Of a stretch of 64,000 nt of DNA, positions 50,785-59,411 are shown one piece after another. The position numbers and the translations under genes were made by a program. Position 1 is the first letter of the stretch; each line of letters begins with the position of its first letter. The notes beneath the pieces were generated by a model that saw nothing but the letters and a program-made list of their open reading frames with translations, had not been told where the DNA came from and did not search any database. The stretch lies in NCBI GenBank assembly GCA_036380115.1, contig DASVFI010000209.1, positions 29,687 to 93,686 of the forward strand, given 5' to 3'. The DNA comes from TH1177 sp036380115 (GTDB taxonomy: Archaea > Thermoproteota > Nitrososphaeria > Nitrososphaerales > Nitrososphaeraceae).

Positions 50785-51192
50785 ATGTCTGAAACTGAAG
50801 ATATTACTCAATATAAATGGGGCGTAGCTCATATTTTTAGCAGTTATAATAACACTTTAGTTCATATTACAGATATTAGTGGTGCTGAAACAATATCATT
50901 TAGTTCTGGAGGTCGACATGTAACTGCTGATAGATATGAATCATCGCCTTATGCGGCAATGAAATCTGCCGTGTCTGCAGCAGATACAGCAAAATCTAAA
51001 GGAATAAATGCTCTTCATATTAGAGTCCGTGCTGTTGGCGGAGTAGGACCTAGAATCCCTGGTCCAGGAGCTCAAGCTGCAATAAGAGCTTTAGCTAGAG
51101 CAGGTTTTAGGATTGGGAGAATTGATGATGTTACTCCAGTTCCTCATGATACAACCAGAAAACCTGGTGGCAGAAGAGGAAGAAGAGTGTAA
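50785..51192 (+). CDS. rps11: Small-subunit ribosomal protein uS11
   Basis: 135 residues from the inner ATG at 50785 (MSETEDITQYKWGVAHIFSS); an upstream ATG at 50770 would add MNYKI, less typical. The core FSSGGRHVTADRYESSPYAA, VRAVGGVGPRIPGPGAQAAI and the end TPVPHDTTRKPGGRRGRRV are standard for archaeal uS11. It forms part of the 30S platform and contacts 16S rRNA near the E site. It lies after thiL instead of next to rps4/rps13. Confidence 0.96.
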   Translation: MSETEDITQYKWGVAHIFSSYNNTLVHITDISGAETISFSSGGRHVTADRYESSPYAAMKSAVSAADTAKSKGINALHIRVRAVGGVGPRIPGPGAQAAIRALARAGFRIGRIDDVTPVPHDTTRKPGGRRGRRV

Positions 51193-51357
51193 CATTACAA
51201 TATTTTTTACTATTTTAAGTCTAATAGAATTTAAAAATTTAGAATTTAATATTTAGAGAATATATTGATAATGATAAAAATAATTACTATATTACTATTA
51301 TCTTTTAATAATGATATACAAAAATAATTAAAAAATTATGTAAAAAAATATCTTTTT

Positions 51358-51762
51358 TTATTTATCATCATTTTCTTTACTTTGCTTAAGTTTCTCTGCA
51401 AATGATACGTATTTTCCATGTTCCTCAATTTTGATAGTAGTATTTATTTTAACATTCAATCCTAATGAACGAAATAATGATAGTAATTCTCCTCCAGAAA
51501 TTTTTCGATTTATTTCTCCAATATTAATAAGTTCTATTATTTTATTTGTTATTGCTCTAGTTTCTGTTGGAAATTGAGATTCTGCTAAATTTAGTACTTC
51601 ATCTCCTCTATCATACAAATATGATAATAAAATCTCTCTCTCAGAAGGCTCACGTTTTCTAATACCTTTTTCTATATTTTCCTTTTTCTGTTTTCTCATA
51701 CGTTGCATTATTTCTTGCATTTTCTTAGCTTTAAGAATTTCAATATCTGGATCTTCCTTCAT
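51358..51762 (-). CDS. PDCD5-family DNA/RNA-binding protein
   Basis: A 134-residue helical protein. A long N-terminal helix (EILKAKKMQEIMQRMRKQKK) leads to the three-helix core (EREILLSYLYDRGDEVLNLA and SGGELLSLFRSLGLNVKINT). This is the archaeal homologue of human PDCD5 (family also named DNA-binding protein TFAR19). Its gene follows rtcB after one base on the same strand, and in archaea it is often linked with ribosomal genes. Function in archaea is not settled, but nucleic-acid binding is likely. Confidence 0.85.
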   Translation of the reverse strand: MKEDPDIEILKAKKMQEIMQRMRKQKKENIEKGIRKREPSEREILLSYLYDRGDEVLNLAESQFPTETRAITNKIIELINIGEINRKISGGELLSLFRSLGLNVKINTTIKIEEHGKYVSFAEKLKQSKENDDK

Positions 51763-51763
51763 T

Positions 51764-53236
51764 TTATCCTTTAATCACTCCTATAGGAACTAATCTTGCT
51801 ACTTTGGTTGCAATACCTAATTTATCTGATACATTTACAACGGAATCTACATCTTTATAAGCTGAAGGCGTTTCCTCCACTATTCCATTTTTTGTTAATG
51901 ATTTTATAAATATTCCTTTTGATTCAAGTTCGTCTTTTACTTTTTCAACAGTATAGCTTCTTTTAGCTGCACCTCTAGACATAGTTCTTCCAGCTCCATG
52001 GGCAGTTGATCCAAAACTTAAATCAAGAGACTTTTTGTTACCTATTAATATCCAACTTGCTGTTCCCATTGAACCAGGTATAATTACAGGTTGACCAATT
52101 TGCCGATATTTTTCTGAGACCTGTTCCATGCCTGCGGGAAAAGCTCTGGTAGCACCTTTTCTATGAACCACTACTTCTCTCATTCCTTCTCCATCTATCT
52201 TATGACGTTCTACTTTGGCTATATTATGTGCTACATCATAAACTAATTTCATATCTAATCCGGTTTCTGAAATTGAAAAGACTTTTTCAAATGTTTTTCT
52301 AGTAAAATGAGTAATTATTTGCCTATTTGACCATGCAAAATTCAAAGCTGCATACATAGCTTTTCTATAATTTTCTCCTTCTATTGAATTATTTGGAACA
52401 CAGGCTAGTTCTCTATCAATTAATTCAATATTGTATTTTTTTAAAGATTGTTCAGAATAACGTAAATAATCACTACAAATCTGATGACCAAATCCTCGTG
52501 ATCCACAATGTATTAATACTGTTATCTGACCTTTTTCTAGCCCCATAACTTTTGCCGCATTTTCGTCAAAAATTTGTTGGATTTGTTGAATTTCTAGAAA
52601 ATGATTTCCTGATCCTAAACTTCCTAATTGAGGAGCTCCTCTTTTTCTTGCAGTATCCGAAACACTTTCAGGATCAGCTCCTTCCATTCTACCTCTCTCT
52701 TCGCATACTTCAGAGTCTTCTTTAAACCCATAATCATGTTCAATTGCCCAGTCAACTCCTTCAATTAATAATTCATCTAATTCTGATTTGTTGAGCTTAA
52801 TCGTTCCTCCACTACCTACGCCAGAGGGGATTGAATTAAATAATTCATTTACTATATCCTTTAATCGAGGTTTAACTTGATTTACGTTAAGATTCGATCT
52901 AAGTAATCTTACTCCACAGTTAATATCATATCCTACACCTCCTGGACTAATTATTCCCTCTTCCAAGTCAGTAGCTGCTACTCCGCCAACTGGAAAACCG
53001 TATCCTTCATGACCATCTGGTAATACAACTACATGTTTTTTTACGCCAGGAAGTGTTGTAACATTGACGGCTTGATCTAGTGTTCTATCTTCACTCATCT
53101 TCAAAATCAAATTATCATCTGCATAAATCGTAACTGGTACATTCATTCTTTTAGAATTATCGACATTAATTTTAAACTCAAATTCGTTTAATTTCTCAAT
53201 AACATGATTTCCTCGCTTGGTTATTATTTTATTCAT
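51764..53236 (-). CDS. rtcB: RNA-splicing ligase RtcB
   Basis: A 490-residue RtcB. Metal ligands are in GYDINCGVR (near residue 100) and in LIHCGSRGFGHQIC; the GMP-accepting histidine is His413 in HGAGRTMSRGAAKRS. It joins 2',3'-cyclic phosphate and 5'-OH ends of tRNA halves made by the splicing endonuclease. This matters here because tRNA-Leu and tRNA-Gly in the window are interrupted by two introns each. Gene order with PDCD5 suggests co-expression. No intein is seen. Confidence 0.95.
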   Translation of the reverse strand: MNKIITKRGNHVIEKLNEFEFKINVDNSKRMNVPVTIYADDNLILKMSEDRTLDQAVNVTTLPGVKKHVVVLPDGHEGYGFPVGGVAATDLEEGIISPGGVGYDINCGVRLLRSNLNVNQVKPRLKDIVNELFNSIPSGVGSGGTIKLNKSELDELLIEGVDWAIEHDYGFKEDSEVCEERGRMEGADPESVSDTARKRGAPQLGSLGSGNHFLEIQQIQQIFDENAAKVMGLEKGQITVLIHCGSRGFGHQICSDYLRYSEQSLKKYNIELIDRELACVPNNSIEGENYRKAMYAALNFAWSNRQIITHFTRKTFEKVFSISETGLDMKLVYDVAHNIAKVERHKIDGEGMREVVVHRKGATRAFPAGMEQVSEKYRQIGQPVIIPGSMGTASWILIGNKKSLDLSFGSTAHGAGRTMSRGAAKRSYTVEKVKDELESKGIFIKSLTKNGIVEETPSAYKDVDSVVNVSDKLGIATKVARLVPIGVIKG

Positions 53237-54175
53237 TGTATTTGATTATTTTTACTATATAATATTATTATAAGCCTTGCTTGACTATTACAAGAATTCA
53301 TAAATCTTAAAGATATCCTTCATACTCTTTTATTCTGCAATTGAGCATAAGAGTAATGATATTCTTATTAAAAAATTGGCCTTTTGAAATACTAAATTTT
53401 CTAAAATTCTATTTATTTTATAAAAAAAGGATTAAAATTCAAAAACCACTTTCTATTTCTAATAAATCTAATTCTCTAGTCGAATCTTTATCTTTTTCTA
53501 TTTCTTTGCTGATTTTAATACATTGATTATAATATCTATAATATGTACCTATGCCATTTTATTTTTGGTAATCAAAGCAAAAGTCCAACATTATTTTCTG
53601 TTAATGCTTATAAAAGTAATTTTTTTCTAATTATTTTATCATTTATATCTCTTTTATTAAACCATTTTGAACATTTAACATTCAAGCTTTTGAACTTTAA
53701 TTTACTATAATAACTATACAAAAAGGTTAATATTATTAGAATCATAGGTAGTATTACTAAATCTTAATTTATGTCTATAATTTAAAATTTACATGTAATA
53801 TAATAATTTTAAGCATATTCTCATTTGCTGTCAATTGTTTTTAATGGCTTGGGACTATTCTTCTCAATATCTACTTCTTTGGCTATTATATTTTTCAGCA
53901 ATTTTTTTGTAATACTATGTTTCCTTATGAAATTTGAAGTAAAATATTATAAAACGAATAGTATTGTCTCTTCTTTTCTGTATAATGATCCCCAGTTTAT
54001 TTAAGTAAATCTGAAATGATGTCTATTTTTATTGAAAATATATTTTTATATGATGGTAACATATAATTTAAGATATCTTATTCTAAATTTTTGTAATTAG
54101 TATTTTCTATTAAAATAGTATTAAAGTTGTTTATTTATATTATCTTAATTAACAATAAAGAAATGAAATTATGGA
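53237..54175. other. Long gene-free interval between rtcB and the riboflavin operon
   Basis: About 940 bp, strongly A/T-rich. A 61-codon frame from 53341 looks accidental. A TATA-like TTATTTATATTA (about 54131-54142) is a plausible promoter for the riboflavin operon. No riboswitch-like structure is evident. Confidence 0.55.
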
Positions 54176-54796
54176 ATGTTTACTGGTATAATAGAATCTC
54201 TATGTAAAATAAAATCTGTTAAAGAGATAAAAAAAGTGAAATCCAAATATCCTGCTGAGATTGCATTTTCTATAGATCTAGAAAAGTTAAGTAAGGGATT
54301 AAAGATTGGTCAAAGTGTTGCAGTAAATGGGGTATGTTTGACAATAACCAAATTAAATGGGAGTATTGCCGAATTTTCATTAATTGGAGAAACATTAAGA
54401 AAAACATCTTTGGGTTCAACAAAGAAAGGTGATAGAGTTAATATTGAAAGAAGTATGAAAGCTTCTGGTAGATTTGACGGTCATTTTGTTCAAGGTCATG
54501 TGGATTGCACAGGTGTTATCCACGACAAAATTGTTAATACAACTGAAACAAAACTTATTATTAAAATCTCTAAAGAGCAAAAACAACCTTTTCAATATGT
54601 AATACGAAAAGGTTCAATTACAATTGATGGCATCAGCTTGACTATAGTGGATATGAAGAAAAACTTATTATCTGTATCTTTAATACCTCATACATTAGAA
54701 AAAACCACTTTAGGAATAAAATCGATTGGGGATATCGTTAATATTGAATTCGATATTGTCGGTAAATATATTTCAAGACTTTTACCAAAAAAGTAG
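54176..54796 (+). CDS. ribE: Riboflavin synthase, bacterial-type alpha chain
   Basis: A 206-residue protein with two tandem lumazine-binding domains (residues about 1-97 and 98-195); each starts with the MFTGIIE / GHFVQGHVD type of sequence and carries VNGVCLT or IDGISLT. It dismutates 6,7-dimethyl-8-ribityllumazine to riboflavin. Most archaea use an unrelated RibC-type synthase, so this is the bacterial kind. It opens the operon ribE-ribB-ribH-arfA-amidohydrolase-arfC, with ribB 29 bp downstream. Confidence 0.93.
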   Translation: MFTGIIESLCKIKSVKEIKKVKSKYPAEIAFSIDLEKLSKGLKIGQSVAVNGVCLTITKLNGSIAEFSLIGETLRKTSLGSTKKGDRVNIERSMKASGRFDGHFVQGHVDCTGVIHDKIVNTTETKLIIKISKEQKQPFQYVIRKGSITIDGISLTIVDMKKNLLSVSLIPHTLEKTTLGIKSIGDIVNIEFDIVGKYISRLLPKK

Positions 54797-54825
54797 TAAT
54801 AACAAATTTCATAGTAAAATATATA

Positions 54826-55533
54826 ATGACTACTGTTTTTTATAATTTGTGTTTGTCAACAGTAGAAGAAGCTATAGAGGCACTCAATCAAGGAAAATTT
54901 GTTCTTATTCATGATGATGATAGTAGAGAAAATGAAATCGATATGATAATATCTGCAGAAAATATAAAACCATCTCATATAGCAACTATGAGAAATGACG
55001 GTGGTGGTCTGCTGTGCCTAGCTATAGACGGAGGTATTTCCAAGAAATTGGGACTATTATATTTACATGATATTTTAAACTGTATTTCTCATGATCATCC
55101 TTTATTTTCAACTATGACAAATGGTCGTTCTCCCTATGGCGATAAGCCTTCATTCTCCATCTCTGTTAATCATAGAGATACCTATACCGGAATTACTGAC
55201 TATGATCGTGCTCTAACAATTTCCAAACTTGCCTCAGTTTGCAAAAACATTGATTTTGGTGGCGTATCCGAATTTATCAAGAATTTTAGAACTCCCGGCC
55301 ATGTTTCTCTATTGATCGCAGCAAACGGTCTTTTACAAGAACGATTTGGTCATACTGAACTTGCTGTTTATTTGGCAAAGATCGCAGGTTTAACTCCGGC
55401 TGTTGCAATCTGTGAAATGCTAGATTCTCACACTTTTAGATCTCTATCTGTTGCTCAAGCATATAAATATGCAGAAATAAATGGCCTTCCTTTATTAGAA
55501 GCTAATCAATTAAAGACATATTCGGTGATTTAA
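54826..55533 (+). CDS. ribB: 3,4-dihydroxy-2-butanone 4-phosphate synthase
   Basis: A 235-residue RibB. The substrate/metal loop DDDSRENEIDMIISAENI (near residues 29-46), GGGLLCLAID and the later DRALTISKLAS and TPGHVSLLIAANG segments match the family. It makes the four-carbon unit from ribulose 5-phosphate for lumazine synthase. RibA is not fused, as expected in archaea. Stop codon and the TTG of ribH are 7 bp apart. Confidence 0.93.
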   Translation: MTTVFYNLCLSTVEEAIEALNQGKFVLIHDDDSRENEIDMIISAENIKPSHIATMRNDGGGLLCLAIDGGISKKLGLLYLHDILNCISHDHPLFSTMTNGRSPYGDKPSFSISVNHRDTYTGITDYDRALTISKLASVCKNIDFGGVSEFIKNFRTPGHVSLLIAANGLLQERFGHTELAVYLAKIAGLTPAVAICEMLDSHTFRSLSVAQAYKYAEINGLPLLEANQLKTYSVI

Positions 55534-55540
55534 ATTTCAA

Positions 55541-56002
55541 TTGGTTAAAGTTCAATTAGCGATTGTTGTTTCTGAGTTTAATTATGAAATTACTGATGTA
55601 ATGTTAGAAGAAGCAAAAGTTCATGCATCAAAGTTAAACTCAACTATTAGCCATATTTGCTATGTTCCTGGAACGTTTGATATGCCTCTAGTAATAAGTC
55701 ATCTATTACAAGAAAGTGCTATTGATGCTGTAATTACTTTAGGTGCAGTTATAAAAGGTGATACAAATCATGATATGATAATTGCTGAAAATACGGCTAG
55801 ATTGATATCAGATTTATCATTACAATATAAAAAACCAATTGCATTAGGTATATCAGGACCCAACATGACTATTGAACAAGCATGGGAAAGAGCTAAAATA
55901 GTTCCAATACGTGCAGTAAACGCAGCTGTGAATATGGTGACCAGAATAAAAAAATTAAATGAAACCAAACGTAGTCAAAATGAAACTATTATTATAAAAT
56001 GA
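55541..56002 (+). CDS. ribH: 6,7-dimethyl-8-ribityllumazine synthase
   Basis: A 153-residue lumazine synthase, TTG start (MVKVQLAIVVSEFNYEITD). Motifs: VPGTFDMPLV (substrate loop), GAVIKGDTNHD with the catalytic histidine, and the ISGPNMTIEQA helix. It condenses the pyrimidine dione with the RibB product. It overlaps arfA by 4 bp (ATGA), so translation is coupled. Confidence 0.93.
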   Translation: MVKVQLAIVVSEFNYEITDVMLEEAKVHASKLNSTISHICYVPGTFDMPLVISHLLQESAIDAVITLGAVIKGDTNHDMIIAENTARLISDLSLQYKKPIALGISGPNMTIEQAWERAKIVPIRAVNAAVNMVTRIKKLNETKRSQNETIIIK

Positions 56003-56772
56003 ATATTCAGCTAACAATAATTAAAATAGAAGGTTATGGGCCATGGACATTAACCCTAGGTAGTGATAGAGAAGCAGAATTACAGATGCTTCAATCCGAG
56101 ATTTATCATGATCTTCAAAATTTATTCTCAAAATATAATTGTCTAGTATTCTTCAATAGATTTGATGAATATTTTGTAATTACAAACACATTAACATTAC
56201 AGAATCATATCTCAATTATAAAAGAGATTTCTCTTAAACATCCAGAGCTTTGTATATCTTTTACAATAGGGAATGGAAAAACTCCATTAGATGCAAATAT
56301 TGATGCATATCAGGCAAGGAAAAACGGTAAATTCCTTGATAAAGAATTTCGAATCTATGGTGATGTATATGATCTTTCAGATATACCTTCCAGTTTAAAT
56401 GAGAGAAAAATAAAAATACTTCATATTGACATAAGTGGTTCATCGGGCATTGGAAATCAAATCTCTCCTTATGAAACTACTGTTAAGGTAATGAAATCAT
56501 ATGTTCTTCTTATGGATAAATTCCTTAAGAAAAATTCATTAACTTTCTTTCTAGGAGGTGATAATTTTATGATTATATCTGATTTAATAGAAAAAGATGA
56601 AATCTCTTATTTATTAAATAGTATTTCTGATGAATTAGACATTAAATTTAATTGTGGTATAGGATTTGGAAATACTTCTAGAGAATCTGCCAAGAACGCT
56701 ACAGAAGCTCTCGATTTGATAAGAAAATTGCGTAAGAAAGGACAAATTATTCCAATCTATGAAATTAAATGA
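55999..56772 (+). CDS. GTP cyclohydrolase III
   Basis: A 257-residue protein of the MJ0145 type. It shows two GGDEF-like half domains: RFDEYFVITNTLTLQNHISI and FFLGGDNFMIISDLIEKDEI with the metal-binding DxxG arrangement. The archaeal enzyme opens GTP to the formylated pyrimidine (FAPy), the first step of archaeal riboflavin and F420 synthesis. Overlaps: 4 bp with ribH and 4 bp with the amidohydrolase. This fixes the operon as an archaeal riboflavin pathway. Confidence 0.88.
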   Translation: MNIQLTIIKIEGYGPWTLTLGSDREAELQMLQSEIYHDLQNLFSKYNCLVFFNRFDEYFVITNTLTLQNHISIIKEISLKHPELCISFTIGNGKTPLDANIDAYQARKNGKFLDKEFRIYGDVYDLSDIPSSLNERKIKILHIDISGSSGIGNQISPYETTVKVMKSYVLLMDKFLKKNSLTFFLGGDNFMIISDLIEKDEISYLLNSISDELDIKFNCGIGFGNTSRESAKNATEALDLIRKLRKKGQIIPIYEIK

Positions 56773-58076
56773 TTCTTATAATTAGAAATATCAGTATGTT
56801 ATATGGGAAAGATTTACTTTTTATACATAAGGGATTTATTTGTATCAATGAAAATGGAATAATAATAGATGTTGGTAGGGAAGATGCATATCTTGATCAG
56901 TATAATTTTACCAATACAAGAGTTTATGACGGAGCAGGATTTCTTGTTATTCCTGGATTTATAAATTCCCATACTCATATAGCAGATTCAATAGGAAAGG
57001 ATATATCAATTAGTTCTACTTTTGATGAAATGATCAATCCTGTTTATGGAATTAAAAAGAAAATCTTGAATAAAAGTATCAAAGAACACCTAAAATATTT
57101 TATCCGAACTTCTGCCATTTCTATGATGATAAAAGGTACCATACATTTTGTAGATTTTCGTGAAGGAGGACCTGAAGGAATCGAGTTATTGAAAGAATCT
57201 ATACAAGATTTACCTATAAAATCCGTAATTTTAGGTAGAATAGAATATTATTTTGATTTAAAAAAAATACTGAAAAATAAAAAACAAACTGAAAAAGATA
57301 TTGATGAAAAATCAGATAAACTATCAAAACCATCCTTGGAATCTCTTTCAAGAGTTCTGGAATTAAGCGATGGATTAGGATTAAGCGGGGCAAATGAAAA
57401 TACTGATTATGCTCTTAAGCAATATAAACACAAAGTTAAAGAATTCAATAAAAATAATTATTTAATTCATAAAAAAAAAATAATTGCTATTCATGCAGCT
57501 GAATCCAAAAGTACTATCAAATTCTCAAAATTATTTACAGGAAAAACGGAAGTAGAGAGGATTATAAACTTTCTTAAACCCGATATATTGATCCATATGA
57601 CACAGGCTAATTTGCAAGATCTCACTCTTGCATTACATAATAATGTAGGCATAGTATTGTGTCCACGATCTAACGGAATTCTTGGAAATGGAATTCCCGA
57701 TGTCATAACTATGTTAAAATTAGGATTTAAGATATCAATAGGTACTGATAACATTATGCTTAATTCTCCAGATCTTTTGCAAGAATTAGATTATTTATGG
57801 AAAGTAATTAAATCACAATCATCACCTAAATATTATAATTCAATAGATCCAAAAGAATTATTAAAAATGATTACCGTTAATCCTGGGGAAATGTTTAATT
57901 TGAATTCTGGCTCAATCCAAATTGGAAAATGTGCAGATCTTTTATTTATTGATAAGTATCATGTAGACTTACAACCTATTCATAATATCTATTCTTCTAT
58001 TATTCATAGACTTTCTTATGGAGCAATAAAAGCTATCATGATAAATGGCCGATTTATAAATGAAATTCCCTACTGA
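56769..58076 (+). CDS. Amidohydrolase of the ATZ/TRZ-deaminase type in the riboflavin operon
   Basis: A 435-residue metal-dependent amidohydrolase. The N-terminal HxH motif is H68-T-H70 in INSHTHIADSIGKD; the later ligand and acid sites appear in AIHAAES, IHMTQANLQDL and SIGTDNIML. The CPRSNGILGNGIPDV segment is typical of the SAH/guanine/cytosine-deaminase branch. Placement between arfA and arfC, with 4- and 17-bp overlaps, makes a role in this pathway very likely: the deformylation of FAPy (no ArfB-type protein is here) or the deamination of the diaminopyrimidine intermediate. The fold favours a deaminase. This is a hypothesis. Confidence 0.75.
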   Translation: MILIIRNISMLYGKDLLFIHKGFICINENGIIIDVGREDAYLDQYNFTNTRVYDGAGFLVIPGFINSHTHIADSIGKDISISSTFDEMINPVYGIKKKILNKSIKEHLKYFIRTSAISMMIKGTIHFVDFREGGPEGIELLKESIQDLPIKSVILGRIEYYFDLKKILKNKKQTEKDIDEKSDKLSKPSLESLSRVLELSDGLGLSGANENTDYALKQYKHKVKEFNKNNYLIHKKKIIAIHAAESKSTIKFSKLFTGKTEVERIINFLKPDILIHMTQANLQDLTLALHNNVGIVLCPRSNGILGNGIPDVITMLKLGFKISIGTDNIMLNSPDLLQELDYLWKVIKSQSSPKYYNSIDPKELLKMITVNPGEMFNLNSGSIQIGKCADLLFIDKYHVDLQPIHNIYSSIIHRLSYGAIKAIMINGRFINEIPY

Positions 58077-58728
58077 TTTAAAAGTAATTATTAGTTCTGC
58101 TATGACTATAGACGGAAAAATCTCTTCTTATAGTGGTAATTCATGTATATCTTCAAAGAAAGATCTAGTACGCGTTCATAAATTACGATCTAAAGTTGAT
58201 GCAATAGTAGTAGGTATAAATACAGTTATTATAGATAATCCTATGTTAAATATTAGATTTATAAGAAATAATAGGATATCTCCAACTCGTATTATTATAG
58301 ATAGTTACGGTAGAATACCATTAGATTCTAAAATTCTAAAATCTGCTGCTAACATTAAAACTATAATTGTTGTTACAAAACAGGCAAGTAGAGATACTAT
58401 AGAACAAATAAAGAAATTAGGAGCTTATGTCATAATAATTGGATCAAAGTTAGTAAATTTAAAAAGACTTTTCAAAATGCTGTATGATATGGGTTATAGA
58501 ACAATCCTTATTGAAGGAGGCGGTGAATTAAATTGGTCTTGTTTGCATGATGGAATTGTAAATGAATTAATTATAACTATTGCACCAAAAGTTCTTGGTG
58601 GAAGAAATGCTATTACTCTTGTTGAAGGAAGAGGATATTCTACTATATCACAAGGGATAAAATTAAAGCTTACTAAAATTATTCAAAACAAAAATAATAA
58701 TGAAATAACACTTTTTTATAACAAATAA
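58060..58728 (+). CDS. arfC: 2,5-diamino-6-ribosylaminopyrimidinone 5'-phosphate reductase
   Basis: A 222-residue enzyme related to the reductase half of bacterial RibD (dihydrofolate reductase fold). Motifs: SSAMTIDGKISS at the start, RVHKLRSKVDAIVVGINTVI, IIIDSYGRIPLDSKIL and LIEGGGELNWSC near the end. It reduces the ribosyl side chain with NADPH. No RibD deaminase half is fused, so a separate deaminase is required. The gene ends the operon and is convergent with tfe. Confidence 0.9.
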   Translation: MKFPTDLKVIISSAMTIDGKISSYSGNSCISSKKDLVRVHKLRSKVDAIVVGINTVIIDNPMLNIRFIRNNRISPTRIIIDSYGRIPLDSKILKSAANIKTIIVVTKQASRDTIEQIKKLGAYVIIIGSKLVNLKRLFKMLYDMGYRTILIEGGGELNWSCLHDGIVNELIITIAPKVLGGRNAITLVEGRGYSTISQGIKLKLTKIIQNKNNNEITLFYNK

Positions 58729-58735
58729 AATACTA

Positions 58736-59266
58736 CTACACTTGTTTTTCCTTGGATATTTCAGATAGTATTTGATCAATTTTATATCTTAATGCTTCTT
58801 TTGTATAATTATTGTCTATCATAGCAAGATTCTCATTACAAGTAGGACATTTAAAAAAAGATTCTATAGCTAAATCAAATTTTATTCTTTGACATTCATT
58901 ATTTCCACAATGATAAAATTCAGATGACTCTTCATATTCTAACCTTTTTTGTAGTCTATCAAGAATTTTTTTTTTCTGATTGTCTATGAAATTATCAACT
59001 TGATCACTTTTTGCACGCCAACGATAAACAAACCAGCCTTTCTTTTCGTCTTTCACTCTAATTCCAGTGATTAGTGCTTTTCCAAACATATCATATAATA
59101 CTTTTCTAATAACATTGATTCTCATTCCTGTTGCACCAGCAATTTCTTCATCAGTTGCATCCTCCGTATTTAAAAGTGCTTTAGCAACCTTCTGATATTC
59201 TTCTCCACCTATTAAATTGGATATTTTTGCAAAGGATTCTTCATTATCAATAGATGGCATAAACAA
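58736..59266 (-). CDS. tfe: Transcription initiation factor TFE alpha
   Basis: A 176-residue TFE alpha. A winged helix (residues about 15-85: GGEEYQKVAKALLNTEDATD, EEIAGATGMRINVIRKVLYD) is followed by a coiled helix and a zinc ribbon (HCGNNECQR, then FFKCPTCNENL). It stabilises RNA polymerase pre-initiation and melting. TFE beta is probably the 28450 product; the two form the heterodimer known from Sulfolobus. Gene faces the end of the riboflavin operon. Confidence 0.93.
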   Translation of the reverse strand: MFMPSIDNEESFAKISNLIGGEEYQKVAKALLNTEDATDEEIAGATGMRINVIRKVLYDMFGKALITGIRVKDEKKGWFVYRWRAKSDQVDNFIDNQKKKILDRLQKRLEYEESSEFYHCGNNECQRIKFDLAIESFFKCPTCNENLAMIDNNYTKEALRYKIDQILSEISKEKQV

Positions 59267-59411
59267 TATTATATTTTGTCAGTCAGGTATTATATATTTA
59301 CCGAAGACTTCAGTTTACTATTTTAAATAAACTATAATTTATTAACAAATATTGATATAAGAAAATTGAGCTCCATTTATTTAGCAACCTTATATGTATC
59401 TAAAATGGAAA

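Noticed and set aside
53341..53526. 61-codon plus-strand frame after rtcB
   Set aside because: Irregular Phe/Leu/Lys content, no motif, poor start context; considered accidental.
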